DNA of 64,000 nt from Prinia subflava (Eukaryota; Chordata; Aves; Passeriformes; Cisticolidae): contig NC_086249.1 of the NCBI RefSeq assembly GCF_021018805.1, positions 76,720,472-76,784,471 of the forward strand, read 5' to 3'. The notes under the pieces are model-generated. The model searched no databases and had not been told where the DNA came from. It saw only the letters and a program-made list of their open reading frames with translations. Shown here piece after piece: positions 39,046 through 50,689 of this stretch (positions are counted from its first letter, which is position 1; each line of letters opens with the position of its first letter). A program made the translations under genes and the position numbers.

Positions 39046-39070
39046 GTGTGTGTGTGTTGTGTGTGTGTGG
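39005..39070. repeat. (TG/CA)n dinucleotide repeat in REV1 leader/promoter
   Basis: About 66 bp of TG repeat on the plus strand with a few interruptions (TATG, TTG). On the REV1 strand it is a CA repeat roughly 40 nt upstream of the uORF ATG. Alternating purine-pyrimidine tracts of this kind can form Z-DNA and vary in length between individuals. Confidence 0.95.
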
Positions 39071-39351
39071 GGCTTCACATCGCGGCTCCCCCTCCGGCAC
39101 GGACGGACGGACGCACGCAACCGCCGCCTCCTGCCCGCCTTCTTCCTCCTTCTCCTCCCCAGCGCCGGCCGCTCTCTCCCCCTCCCTCCCTCTCCCCGCA
39201 CCTCGCTCGGTGTCCACGGCACGGCCCCTCCTCCACCCTCCACCCCCTTCCCTTCCCGCGAGCGCGTCACGGGAGAGTCTCGCGCCACCAACCCGCCGCC
39301 GCCGCGCGGTCAACAAACGGCGCGCGCCGGCCCGGGCAGGGCTCCTGGGCC

Positions 39352-39369
39352 GCGGCGCCCCCTAGCGGC
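39352..39369 (-). promoter_or_regulatory. CTCF-type motif 1
   Basis: On the minus strand it reads GCCGCTAGGGGGCGCCGC, a good match to the CTCF core (CCNSNAGGGGGCGC type). It sits at the promoter-side edge of the REV1 leader. Site identity is by motif only. Confidence 0.55.
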
Positions 39370-39495
39370 ACGCCCGCAGCGAGGGAAGCGCCTGGAGGCG
39401 GCGGGGGCGCTCGCACGGCGGGCACGTGACGGGGCGTGAGGGGCGGGGCGGGGCGCGGCGCCAGGGCTGGCGCGCCTCGCCAGGAGCGCGGGGCG

Positions 39496-39513
39496 GCGGC
39501 GCCCCCTGGCGGC
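39496..39513 (-). promoter_or_regulatory. CTCF-type motif 2
   Basis: On the minus strand it reads GCCGCCAGGGGGCGCCGC, a near-perfect CTCF core and identical to motif 1 except for one base. It lies 144 bp upstream of motif 1 in the same orientation. Confidence 0.6.
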
Positions 39514-39900
39514 CCGACGGGCGCGCCGCAAGCACGGGCGGGCGGGGATTGGGCACCGGGACGGGCGCCGAGACCGGCACAGGGGATTGCCGTGCCCGGT
39601 ACAGCCGGAGCGCCCCGCAGACGGGAAGGGGGAGAGAAGGCCCGAGTGGGGTTGTGGCGGTGTTTGCCCCCGCTGGGTCCACCTTCCGGCCGGGGAGCCG
39701 GGAGCGGGGTCACCGCCCAGCCCTGACCCTGACCAGGCTGGGTTCTCGTGGATGAACGGGAACTGAGCCAGGTTCAGGCCCTGCCACCCTCACTCTGGAA
39801 GGGGTTTCTTCCACAAAAGAAAGGCCTGCTTGTTCCTCTCCTGTGCTGGATACAGGAATAACACCCACTGGCTCCTCCCACGTGATTCTGCATTTTTAAC

Positions 39901-40225
39901 AGAGTCACAGAATCCTTTAGGTTGGCAAAGACTTTCCAAGATTGTCAAGTCCAATCTTTAGCCAGTTACCACCTTGTCAACTAAACCATAGCATTATGTG
40001 CCACATCCAGTTATTTCTTGAACACCTCCAGGGATGGCGACTCCACCACCTCCCTGGGCAGCCCATTTCAATATTTAACAACTCTTTCCATGAAGAAATT
40101 CTCCCTGATGTCCAACCTGGACCTACCGTGGCACAGCTTGTCCTGTTGGTAATCAGCTGGGAGAAGAGAGTGACCCCCCCCGCCTGGCTACAACCTCATT
40201 TCAGTACAGTGGGGATACTCTGAAG
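39901..40225 (-). mobile_element. CR1 LINE 3'-end fragment just upstream of the REV1 promoter
   Basis: Reverse-complement CR1: begins GAGTCACAGAATCCTTTAGG, then AAGTCCAATC, CTCCAGGGATGGCGACTCCA and CCACCTCCCTGGGCAGCC, continuing to CTACAACCTCATTTC. It marks the outer edge of the promoter region. Confidence 0.95.
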
Positions 40226-42689
40226 TTTATCCATGGGGAGGCTGACAGGAACAAAGGGCCAATTGTGGGAGAGAACATAAGGTATGTGGAGATTCATGTA
40301 CAGGAAAGCAGGTGTAATAGTGGTATGGGAAGGTAGGGGAAATAAGACAGAAATACTTAGAAACACCAATCTTACTAATTGTGCTACTTTATGTAATTTA
40401 CATAAAAATTACTGTTGACCTATTCTGTGTTATATGCAATTTGTGATATAATTAGCAAATAGCCCCAGTCCCACAACTGTGTCCACATAAACAGATCTGC
40501 TAGGAGTCCCATTGATACTGGGCAAAACTCCAATTTGGCTGTAACCATACCAGTCAGATGGACTCAGTCCCATATGGATTTAGTTCCAGGGATGAAATTG
40601 TCTGTCACTGTAAGACAAGGGCTTATGTAGAAACTTTTCTCCATCTGTATTGCCCCAATTGTCCTATTCTGTGAAATATGTTACAATTTCAAAATTTCTT
40701 TTCTCTATTTTGTGTGATAACAGCAAAAACTTAATGAATGTTCAGCCTTTCACCTGTATCTAGTTACATACTGCTCAAGATATCCATGTAGGATAAGGAA
40801 AAGTTGAGCTCAGGTCTGTGTCTCTCAGCTGAGCACAAGCTATTTTATCCAGAGTGGTTGCTGCATTTCACTTTGAGAAATATTTATAGCACAGCCTTTA
40901 GCACCTTCATGAGAAACACCCAAATATTTGACTTTTGCTCAGTATTTTAATGAAACTCATCTTCACAATGTGGGTGTTTCCTGCCAAAGGGAAGCACTAA
41001 CTAGAGTTTTGACCAGCTTAAAGTCAAATTTTGGATACATTGTGGCTGACTGCTTTCAGTCTAATTTTTATCAGCAATTATATTACCTGAAAAAAAATTC
41101 TGAAAAATACTGTTTAGAAAATCTGTTTTACTGGGCCAGCACTTTCCAGTTTTGCCAGGAAATTACTCTGCCAATCCCAGTCCTTGCCAGTCTGGAGTAC
41201 ACTAACTGTTAAAGTATTTCTTGACTGGATATGTGCATTATTTTTTTCTTACAGAGCTATTTCTCTAGGGGGCAGTTGTGGAGCAGAAAGGCAGAAAGAC
41301 AAGTTGAATAGGGATTAATTTAAGTTAGCAAGAACAGCTTTAAAATGGTTAGTCAATGATTGTATTTTATTTTTAAATAGAAACTGACATATAAACAAAT
41401 TATAAGAGGAACCAACAATTATTTAGAGAGGCATGTGGGGACAGCTATTTTGTTTTGTGAAATATAGCTGGTGTAAGAGTTACCAGTGAAAAAACCTGAA
41501 ATAGCCATTCTATACTTTCAGCAAAGAATAGAAACAGTTAGTTAAGATAGGCCAATATTAGTTTGGGAAGAAACAGAAAATGGAATTAATGTTAAAAAGA
41601 GGATAAAAATAGGGAAGTCTAGGAAAAGGGCCAAAAAATAACAGCAGTAAATTATCTTCTGTCTTTTAATGCCCTCACACTGTAATTCATCTTCACCAGC
41701 GAGCTCCTGAACTGACAAAGAAACATCTTAGGTTACAGTAGCCAGATTGGGATCCGGGTTTATTGCTTAGTCATTGGTAAATATTTACAGGGTGAAGCCT
41801 GGTTCAACCCTTCTGACTTCAGTAAAAGCTTCCTTGTTGTTTTCATTGAGTTTGGAATCAAATCTGAGTATGGGGAGAGAGGCACTGGGTGTCCAGTTGG
41901 ACTGCGGTTTTAGCTGGGGCACTTCAATGAGGTGTTATTGTTGAGCAGCCATTACCTATAATCTCACTCTCTGAGTCAAAATCTGCTGCAATTTGCAAAA
42001 ATTAAGTCCCCCATGCTGATATTTTTGTGTATTCTTTCTAGTCTCACATGTTTCCCAGGGCGATGTTGGGCTATCAACTACACAGCAAGGCAAGGGCCAA
42101 CAGAGCGCCAATCTTCTGGTATTCCACAGAGGAAGAAGAAAACTTGGGGTATGCCATTGCTTGCTGTTTTGCTGGTCTGCAGGTTGTTATGTTTAAAGGG
42201 CAGAGCACTTCCAATTGCTTGGCTCTACCAGAGCCAAGCTGTTTGTATAGCAGGTGTCTTTGCCACCTTCATCCATTTCCAGAGAGGGTCCATAACGTGA
42301 AAGAGAGAAACAATTGCTGTTCACCACTTTACCATGGCAGCCGCCGGTATGCAGCTGTAAGCAGCAGTCATGACAGACAAATAATAAATTGAGAATAGCT
42401 GCAGTGGCCTTTTTCCTGGTCATATTGTAGAAAGGGCCTTACTTCTCACTCCTACATTCTCCTGGATCCTTGGAGGGATCATCTGTGTCAAATTCACCCT
42501 GGGCGGGTTCAACTCAGATTCAGTTCTCAGCAGCAAATTCAAAGGTGATTTTGATTCGGGCAGCACAGGGATGAGAATAGGGGACACTGAATTCATGCCC
42601 GTCTCTGGACACTTTCATACCAACAGGTTCAGCCTTGCAATTCGCTCAGGTGTGTGTCTCCGCCCAAGCCACACAAGGCTGTTTCAGTA
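40226..42689. other. Intergenic sequence, no gene recognised
   Basis: AT-rich unique-looking sequence between the REV1-proximal CR1 and the second CpG island. No exon, repeat or RNA gene recognised. Confidence 0.6.
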
Positions 42690-43070
42690 CAGAGGTGTCT
42701 TATCCGCAGCACACCCAGCGCGGCCGCCCGCCAGTGGCTCAGGCTGTGGCCGTCGGTGTGGTGCTGTTCTCCGCGCAAACACGTGTGACAGCCGCACCCC
42801 CCGCAGCAGCCAGCCGGGATCGGCGATCGGGCAGCGCGGGGCGGGGACGGCAGCGGGCGGAGGCTCCGGGCTGCCCGGGGCGGCTCCCGGCGAGGCGGTG
42901 CTGCATTGCGGGCTCAGCCCGCCCCGCCCCGCCCCGCCCCGCCGCCCTCAGGGCCCTTCCGGAGCGCCCCGCTGGCACCGCCGCCTCCCGCCCCTCAGGA
43001 GCGGCCGCAGGGCCACAGCGAGGGAAGGGGCTCGTCTCGGCTTTCGCACGTCTCTCGCAGGGCCGAGGTA
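42690..43070. promoter_or_regulatory. Second, small CpG island with tandem GC boxes
   Basis: About 380 bp rich in CpG, including four to five tandem GCCCC units at about 42916-42940 (Sp1-type GC boxes) and an ACACGTGT E-box-like element near 42780. On the plus strand a plausible donor, GGCCGAG|GTAATT, ends an exon at 43067, about 130 bp after the GC boxes. It looks like the promoter and first exon of an unannotated plus-strand transcript, or an alternative upstream promoter for the minus strand. The transcript is inference. Confidence 0.55.
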
Positions 43071-44977
43071 ATTGTGAACGACAAAGACACATTTCACAAC
43101 TCCTGCAATGCTGTAGTAACACGGCCTGCTGTAGCAATGCCCTAAATATTGACATGTAAAAGCTGCAGGATTATTGCAGTAGTTTCGTGACCGAGCACTA
43201 TTGTTTCATGGTAACCAGTGAAACTGCTGTTGCAAAATCTCATCTGCAGCGTTTGGTTGTAGCATCAATATATTACATATCACTGCCTACACCTACTTTT
43301 TAATCATGATGTCTATTTTTGTTAGCTCCTAAACCACAATGCAGTCAGATTTTTTGAAGTGGAATATATGTTTAATTACAATTATGACTAATTAGTTCTA
43401 CTAAGCAGAGCTGCTCTTGGTCTTTCAAGAGTGAAAGAACCTAAGGAAGATTTCTAGCCAGGGACAGAAATCCCTGATCCTCTGGTATGATTTTTAAACA
43501 TCACAGAAAAAAACCACAAACAAACACCAAACCTCTGCAGGATAATCTACCCTTCCAAACAATCTGTTGGCTCCTCCCTTTTAAAATTTTTTTCTCAGCA
43601 TATAGCTAAGAACAGTTCTGAAAGGATAAAATAACATAAAATCAAAACTTGCAGAGAGCAGCAATCTACATTCAGGCCTGGCATTAGGGGAAGTGGCTGT
43701 GAGGCTCTTTGCACAGAAGGCATTCTCAAGACAAGAATAAAAACCTAGGTAAAAAATGGTGGGAAACAAAGCAATTATGAAAAACAAACAAACCTGGAAA
43801 GGCTGTTGGAAAGAATCAGAGCCAACGTTAGCTTCAGGCATTTTGCTAATGATGGAGCAATATGGTTGTTGTGTTACTACTGCGGATCACAGGACCAGTG
43901 GTTGACAGGAAAGGTGTCACCAACAGATACTTGTCTTGCTTCTTCAAATTGCCCTGCTAAGAAGAGTAAAACATGCTGGCACGTCAGCCTGTTCTCATGG
44001 CTTTATTTTATGAACATACTTTACCCCTCAGTAGTCATTTTGGAGAGGTGCACTAGTGTCCAGAATGGAGCAATGCATCAGGCCTATTTTACACAAAGTG
44101 TTGATTTACTGAAGCATCTAAAGATCTCTTGGTTCTGTCTTCCTCTTGCTCGTTACCACTGGTGGGTGCAACACTCTTTGCTAGTGCAGATCCTGTGGGC
44201 ACGGCTGAATGGCAAAGCATCCTCCCCCAGTCATACGTCAGGGCTGCATCTGCCCTTGCAACTGGAAAGAATACATAAAAATAAGTTTTATTTTGGCTAA
44301 CTTTGTGCTGAAGCAGTTTAGGACACTGCAGTAGAATTTATTTTAGATGAAAATTGCACATCTGCAAAGATTTCTTCAGCATCTCAACAGTGCTCTGATA
44401 TCTCCATTTCAGCAGTTCCCTCCATGCAAAATTGCTCGTGTGAAGAGCAAATATACATGATTAGATTGCCACCTGCACCACCATTTTAAATGAATCTGAA
44501 ACTGTGGCTCAATACTCAAAGATATTAAGTAAGTATATAGTATATATACTTATATATATATATAAGAGTATATATGTATATATATAAAAGAGTATAGAGT
44601 ATACTAAGTGTATATAGATATAAGGTGTGTCTTTATTCCATTGACCTTTTATTTTCATAGTCTTTCTAGGCTAATACTCAATGATTACAAGTTTTGCCTC
44701 TCTGTTTCAAAGAGAAGTTGAAATGGAGTCCTTGACCTCGTTTGCTGTGGTTCTTCTAGTTTCTTGTTTGTTCCCAGCTGAGCTTGGAGCATTGTTGGAC
44801 ACAGGCATCCATATAGGGCTGTGCCTAAAGGAGCTGCTTGCTACAACACAGGGCAGTCTATTCAAAACAACAAAGTCACTGTTAGGCAACTGGAAGAAAC
44901 CTCAAACCAACAACAAAGGCCTGGGTAGGCATATTGGATCACAATAATATAAAGAAGCCCAAAGCTGTGTCTCTCAC
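43071..44977. other. Intergenic sequence with TA-rich tract
   Basis: Holds a TA-rich low-complexity tract at 44531-44620 and an open plus-strand frame of 164 codons at 43806-44300 that I do not recognise and do not call. Nothing else recognised. Confidence 0.55.
44531..44620. repeat. TA-rich low-complexity tract
   Basis: About 90 bp of TATATA units interrupted by AGAGTA and AGTATA, on both strands nearly self-complementary. Confidence 0.9.
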
Positions 44978-45402
44978 CTAACTGCCCTGTTTCTGCATAT
45001 TCAGAGCCAGGGATCTCTCCTGACAGTGACCCAGCAGATGCACTCCCTGCTGACTGCAGGACTTTGCAAGGCCCCTTGCTGCCCTGTTTACAAGTTGCAT
45101 AGGAGGAGAGTTCTTCCTCTCTGAAATGTTTGTTTTCTGCTGTGAAGTCTAGGTAGTCTGTGTTAAGGCAGGGAAAGGATTTTTCTCTTACAAGGCCAGA
45201 TACCTCTAGTTCTTTTGTCCTTTTCTGCTTGGAGCCAGTGTTTTCCTTCTCCTCGGAATCGTTTGGGATCTCAGTTGCATGGAAGTCCACATGTTTTACT
45301 TCCCGCCAAGATTTTCCAAGATTTTTTTTGGTTGGTATTGTGATCAGAGATTTAACGGATGCCATTGACAACATTCAAACAGGCTTACATATTCTCCTCT
45401 CT
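44978..45402 (-). CDS. Unidentified first-coding-exon candidate (132 codons) upstream of REV1
   Basis: On the minus strand an acceptor (CCTTGCCCTCTGTGCAG) at 45404-45403 leads into a short leader, a stop in frame, then ATG at 45374 and 132 open codons. It ends at a strong donor, GTTAG|GTGAGAG, at 44978/44977 in phase 1. A second ATG follows three codons later (MLSMASVKSL). The peptide is hydrophilic and rich in Lys, Glu and Ser (SWREVKHVDFHATEIPND, then SEEKENTGSKQKRTKE), with no signal peptide or membrane segment, as in a disordered nuclear protein. I do not recognise the family. It shares REV1's strand; AFF3, the mammalian neighbour, does not contain this sequence as far as I recall. Downstream exons were not found, so a pseudogene or long non-coding RNA exon remains possible. 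Confidence 0.4.
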
Positions 45403-47846
45403 CTGCACAGAGGGCAAGGAATTATTGCTGGGGTTCTTTCTCTCTAAAGCCATAGGAGAGCCCAGCTTCTCCATGGTAGAAATTAGTCAGTGTATTTGTT
45501 CTGTCTCTCAGGGTTCCTGAATAACAGTGAATACCAAACAAATTACAGATTCTATTGCACCTTGCAGTTAACAGGCAGAAAGGATTCTGAGGTACATCAG
45601 AAGACAGAGCGTACTCTGGCACACTTTTTCATGTCTTGTGGTATCTCTAAGAATGTAAGTATTGAAAAATACTGTTGGCATCAGTGAAGTGGATGTAGTG
45701 GATTCAGGGAATGCTGATACAGAAGATGCAATTTGAACCAGAAGTGCAGGATTGAATTAATTTCTCCTAATTTAGATACCCACAGCTGAGCAAGCCTTGA
45801 ATGTAGCTGACTATACAGACTCTAGGTGACTAGCTCATATGTAAATGTCTGTGCTTTGGAATGTTTGATATTAGCTGAGATGAATGTTAGTCACAAAAGC
45901 CAGTCTTTCATATTCTTCTCACTTCTCTGCCATGCATCACAGTCTTCTTAACACTTTATCCTTTGGCTGTTCCGAGGTACAGGAAAACTGACAGCTGCTG
46001 AGAAAACAGCCTCTTGAATGGATCTGGCCTGTGCTGGCTCTCAGCCCAGTGTGGAGTCCCAGAGAGAGTCAGAGTTGCCACAACACCAAAGGAAGGGATA
46101 AACAAGTAGAATGTGGATAGTAAAACGGGAAAAAAGAGGACAGCATGTCAGCAAGGATGAAATGGTGTGAGTGTTACAACCATGCTAGTAGTAGAAAGTA
46201 GTAGAAAAGAAAAACAAAATCTGTGCTGGGGCTAGAGGTATGAAAATACCTGGAGGATGTCTGTGAGCCAGAGGAGGAGACTGGTCAGTACAGGTTTGGG
46301 TTGGTTTTTTTTTGTTTGGTTAGGTTGCATGTAGACAGAGGCCTCTGCAGCAGTTTTGGAGAGAATTTCAATTGCTTTATATTATGACATATAGCAAATC
46401 ATACTGTCATTGAGGGAACATTGGAATCCTTCCCTTCTTGCAAGATTCCTGTCCTACTTTCATTGTATGCAAATTTGCCAGAAGGGAAACCAAGACTGAG
46501 GTGCCAGGTGGGGTCTGAATGTTATGATAGAGAAGGTTTTGAGAAGTTCTAGTGAATCGAATAATACTAGAGATGCATGGCCCAATCACACTCCTGCATT
46601 CCAGGCAGTTCTGTGAGGCTGTGTGCTGCACAAATCATACAGCTGTGATGTACAGGAACAGGTCTAAACCAGCTTGCAGCAGTTTTGCTGTTTAAAAATG
46701 CTGAATATTGGCTGTCACTGTTCTCCCTGAATGCTAACTCTTCAGACATGAAACTAAGTGAAATTTAGCTTGGAGCTTCATTCTTTTATTAGAGACCTAA
46801 GACTAAAAGGAAGGCTGTGAAAAAAATCTTCCTAGTCATGACTGTGATGAATTCCTCTGATTTACGTATTAATAAAGAATGCCATGAATTAAAATTCATT
46901 TTCCCTACTGCACTATTGTAGCAGAACAGAAGATGTGAGTGTAGTAAGGAGTAAATGCTAATTTTTCCATGCTCGATTAGCGTTAAAAATGGTTTTTCAA
47001 AAATGCCAAGCATCTAGAACTCCAGCTGATTTTAAACATGAAAAATTGGGGATAAAAAGTAGTATCTCCAATCACAGCCAAGGACAAGTTAGTTTGGCTG
47101 GTTATGCTGATTGCCTGCCCAAGAAAGTCATAGCACAAATTATTTCCTGTGACGTTCACAGCTTATTAAAGATTTATCTACAATTTGCAGTCCTAACTGG
47201 AATCACCATGTAAAAACACTATAAATGGGAGTAGCAAATGTTTGAAATCAAGCTTGGTCTTTCTGAACTTGGGATTCAGAAAATCAATGAACTGTAAAGA
47301 AAAAAATAGATAATTTTTCATGTGAACCCTAAAACAGCTGCAAAATGCTAACCTTCTGAACGAACCATTCTGTGGTCACTTTCCACATAAATAAATTATT
47401 AGTAAATTTGCAAGCAATGCAAAGGTTGTCTAGTTCTCTTACCTGAATGTATCTTGGATAGGCAACTGCTAATGCATCGAGTATGTTCAATGCTTTCAAG
47501 GGAAGACCAAAAAAATCATCCTGAAGATTGTTACTCTAGGTGGTCCAAAACATTTGTTCCTTAAATGACAAACAAAATAAGGCAAAGGCAATAGACCAGC
47601 AAGTCAGGCTTGCTATTGCTGGGACAGAAAAGAGTTTCCAGGAGAATGCCGTGCAGCACATGCTTCAACACAGCATAAGCCTGCCTATAAACCCTGTTTT
47701 AAAAGCATCAGTGCTTAGCCTGCACTATTCTGGTTCTCAGAGCCTGGAAAAAAGTGTGTGTCCCCAGCTGACTCCTGATCCTTACACATACATCTGGCCT
47801 TCCACACACTGTACATTTCCTGACAGATTTCAGAACAAGTTCATAA
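45403..47846. other. Intergenic sequence, no gene recognised
   Basis: Unique-looking AT-rich sequence. No exon, repeat or RNA gene recognised. Confidence 0.6.
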
Positions 47847-48200
47847 AATCATCATAGAATGGCCTGGGTTGGAAGGGACTTAAAGATTGTCTAGTGCCAA
47901 CCCCCTTGCCATGGGCAGGAACATCTTCCACTAGACCAAGTTGCTCCACCCCTCATCTAACTGGTCTTGAGCACTTCCAGGGATGGGATATCTGCAGCTT
48001 CTCTGGACAGCCTCCTGATTCTCTATGCCTCACCACCCTCACAGTAAAGAATTTATTCCTACTATCTGATCTAAACCTACTCTCTTTCAGTTTGAAGTCA
48101 TTCCCCCTTGTTCTGTTACTACATGCCCTTGCAAGTAGTCTCTGTCTGTCTTTTTGTGTTCTCCCTTCAGGTACCATAAGGCCACAATTGGGTCACCCAT
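47847..48200 (-). mobile_element. CR1 LINE 3'-end fragment
   Basis: Reverse-complement CR1: ATCATAGAATGGCCTGGGTT, GGAAGGGACTTAAAG, CCATGGGCAGGAACATCTTC, then CCCCCTTGTTCTGTTACTAC. Confidence 0.95.
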
Positions 48201-48840
48201 GATTAGGTCTTTGTGCTGGATTTTCAGAAATTGCCCTGTTGGGTTGAGAGGAAATTGATGCTTTTGCCTGTAGGGCCATAATGATGCTGGTTTCTCTATG
48301 AGTGAAATCTCATCTTGTTTCCAGGTTCATCTTTCCTTTTCCCCTTCCCCTATGTGCACACATGTGCAGGCACCTGTGCACACAAACAGGACACAGTGTG
48401 AGGAGATGGGGAATGTGCCTCTTCTTCCAGGACACATTATGGGAGCTGGGAGGTGGGCAGTGGAGTGCGTGCTCTATCTTGGTGTGGGCACACCAGATGA
48501 GGTCTCTGAAAGCTGCATCCCATCTGGGGATCCCTGGTGGTAAGGGACTGCCTTGCACTGTCCTCCAGCACAGGGCCCGGGCCTAAAGCCATCCTTTATC
48601 TCAAGCAGGCTGGAGCATACATGAGCCCAATTTTTTGCCAGAGCTAACCCTTCCTTTCTATATAAATGCATCAAGTGGCAAATCCAGGCAGGATGCTCTG
48701 CCCTAGGCATCTCTCTCTGTGAGAAGATCCTGTGGTTTCCCATTTCTCTGCTACTGTGCCTCAGCTGAGCACTGTGTACATGAAATCTCCACTGGTTGGG
48801 TGGTAAAACTGGAAGCACAAAGCGATAAGGAACAACACAA
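48201..48840. other. Intergenic sequence, no gene recognised
   Basis: The first 60 bp may be a diverged continuation of the CR1. The rest has short open frames on both strands but nothing recognisable. Confidence 0.5.
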
Positions 48841-49300
48841 GCGGATTCAAAAGGGATTTGGATCATTTAGTTGATGAGCCAGCAGATGGCAAATGCTGCT
48901 TGGTGTAGAAAATGAAAAGTAATTAGTCTGGGAACAAAGAGCAAATGTAGGGAATGGGTGTTACATTCAACACGCTGATCAGAGAGAGAAAGGGGTTACT
49001 GTGGAAAGAAAGCACCTAGGAAACGTCACTTCAGTGCACAGCTGCAATAAAAAAGGCAAACAAGACACTAGACCAATGGAACAGTGAGCTATAATGCACC
49101 ACCAAAGAGTCAATACAGTCCTCTGGAAGATGGTTATTAGGCCCCAGACTACTGCGTGGAGCATGGGTCACTGTCTCAGGAAGGTTATGTTTGGAGAAAG
49201 GTGCATTAAAAAGCAACTAAACTCTTAATGGTTTCAATGATTTCAGTTCTGAGATAAAGTTAAGATGCTCTTTCTGAGGGGTCAAAGAGACTTTAAAGGG
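48841..49300 (+). mobile_element. Ancient L3/CR1-like LINE relic
   Basis: Landmarks of old amniote L3-type LINEs in degraded form: GCTGCAATAAAAAAGGCAAAC, then GGTTATTAGGCCCCAGACTAC and GTCACTGTCTCAGGAAGG. Far more diverged than the neighbouring CR1 copies. Confidence 0.5.
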
Positions 49301-50689
49301 ATTTTAAAATTACAGTAATGATCAGTACAGATACCAGAAAATACTTGTAGTAACACAAGATTATAAAAATTGAGGAAGTGGTACTGAGCAGAGAGCAGAA
49401 ACTTCACAAACTGCTGCACAAGAAAAGGACAGTTACCTTCTGACTCCACTGAGTTGGCTATGGTGAAATACAGCTTCAGGAACACATAACTCAGTCAAGC
49501 GAATGATGCACAATTACAGTACATGGAGGTGTCTTGTAGAACAAGAAGGAGGACAAATAAAGACAGATAAAAGCAGGAAAATCATTTAAGGGAAGAATAC
49601 CTCCCCAGGGTTTCAGAGTTTGTTTTTATTTGGATTCTGTTTGTGCAGATTCCTAAGCTAATCCTCCTGCTAATAGAATGAACAACCTTTGCACAGAAGC
49701 CACACTGAATGTGTGTTTCCCCAAACCACATTCAAGGAGAAGAAAAGGGTAGAGGTAAATGTTGCCCTGTCTTCTTTCAGGTCTAGTTAAGAGTGAGATT
49801 GTTGGGTGGCTACTTGCAAAAAGTTGTGATAGCAACAGGCTGAATTTGGGGTCAACAGGTAGTTTACCAGGCTAGGGAAGGAAAAACTGGAAGCAGGTAT
49901 ACCTGCAAAAGGGGATGTAAACACTAAAACTGCAATTGAATAGGTTTCAGGTGCCTATGCCTGTCTAGGAAACTATCTGTGCCTAAAAAAATAGTGCATG
50001 GTTGGGCAGGCATCAGAGAGGCACTTGAAGTAAATTTACTGACATGTGCTGTGGTGCAAATACAGAAGTGTTGCCACTGCAGCAGCAGTTGGATGGAGCC
50101 TGTATATCCTGCTTAGCCCTGAGGTCCTGAAGCTGGTGGATATGGTTTAGAGCATAAAGATTAACTGCATGGACACTGACAGGAAGCCTGGGCTCCTTCC
50201 ATTTAGCACCATGGCCAGAGAAGACAGTATTCGGGGTATATTGTCAGGAAATTGGAGGTTCATTTGCACAAGCCTCACAACAGAGAGCTTGCTACTGGAT
50301 TAAGCTTAGGTCCTGATCAAGTTTTGCCTCTTCTGTAGGAGGGGATGCAAGACAGTGAAAAGGAGCTGACAAGACTCCATGTTTACAAGGCTGCAGCTCC
50401 ACAGTTGCAGCCATACTATGATAAAGGAAATTGAGATAAAACCTTGTGCTGATTAACTGCAGGTGGTGCCATGGCTGTATCACTAGTGAAAAAAAGAGGG
50501 TTTGAATTTTCTGACATTATTGCATCTACACAGAACTATTCGGTGCCTCTAAAGCTTATGTGGAAGTGGGAAAGGAGAAATTATGTAGTTCATGCAGACT
50601 GATGTTCTGGCCTAAGGAAACAGCATCAAATTCTTGCAAAGAAGACAGAAGGACCTCCGAGAAAGATGTGGAATAATCTACCCTTATAG
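49301..50689. other. Intergenic sequence, no gene recognised
   Basis: No exon, repeat or RNA gene recognised. Confidence 0.55.

Larger units (their letters stand above)
38941..39350 (-). other. REV1: REV1 exon 1, non-coding (right-hand boundary approximate)
   Basis: A strong donor, GCGGAAG|GTGAGC, lies at 38941/38940 inside the CpG island in the right orientation and distance to serve exon 2. The intron would be 14233 nt. The transcription start cannot be read from sequence; TATA-less CpG promoters usually start at several sites, so the right edge given is only a likely limit. Exon 1 is also non-coding in mammalian REV1. Confidence 0.7.
38330..39740. promoter_or_regulatory. CpG island, REV1 promoter
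   Basis: About 1.4 kb of very GC- and CpG-rich sequence in an otherwise AT-rich window. It includes GC boxes (GGGGCGGGGCGGGGCG near 39438-39457), an E-box CACGTGAC at 39423-39430, CGTCAC at 39264-39269 (TGACG on the REV1 strand), a TCTCGCG element near 39276 and an inverted CCAAT near 39545-39550. No TATA box is evident. The island may also start divergent plus-strand transcripts. Confidence 0.85.

Noticed and set aside
38401..39316. Long open frames of 280-296 codons on the minus strand and 274 codons on the plus strand across the CpG island
   Set aside because: They exist because GC-rich sequence lacks stop codons. The peptides are Arg/Gly/Pro-rich with a Thr-His or Cys-Val run from the dinucleotide repeat, differ in every frame, and overlap the REV1 promoter.
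39267..39755. Open frames of about 100-150 codons to the right of the REV1 promoter
   Set aside because: Same GC-composition artefact; no family resemblance or splice structure.
43806..44300. 164-codon plus-strand open frame
   Set aside because: No recognisable domain, Trp/Cys/His-rich chance-like composition, no clear Kozak or splice context. It could be part of a non-coding transcript from the 42.7-kb CpG island.
44531..44620. TA-rich tract considered as a cruciform or replication-related element
   Set aside because: Consistent with a simple degenerate microsatellite; no flanking structure supports a specific role.
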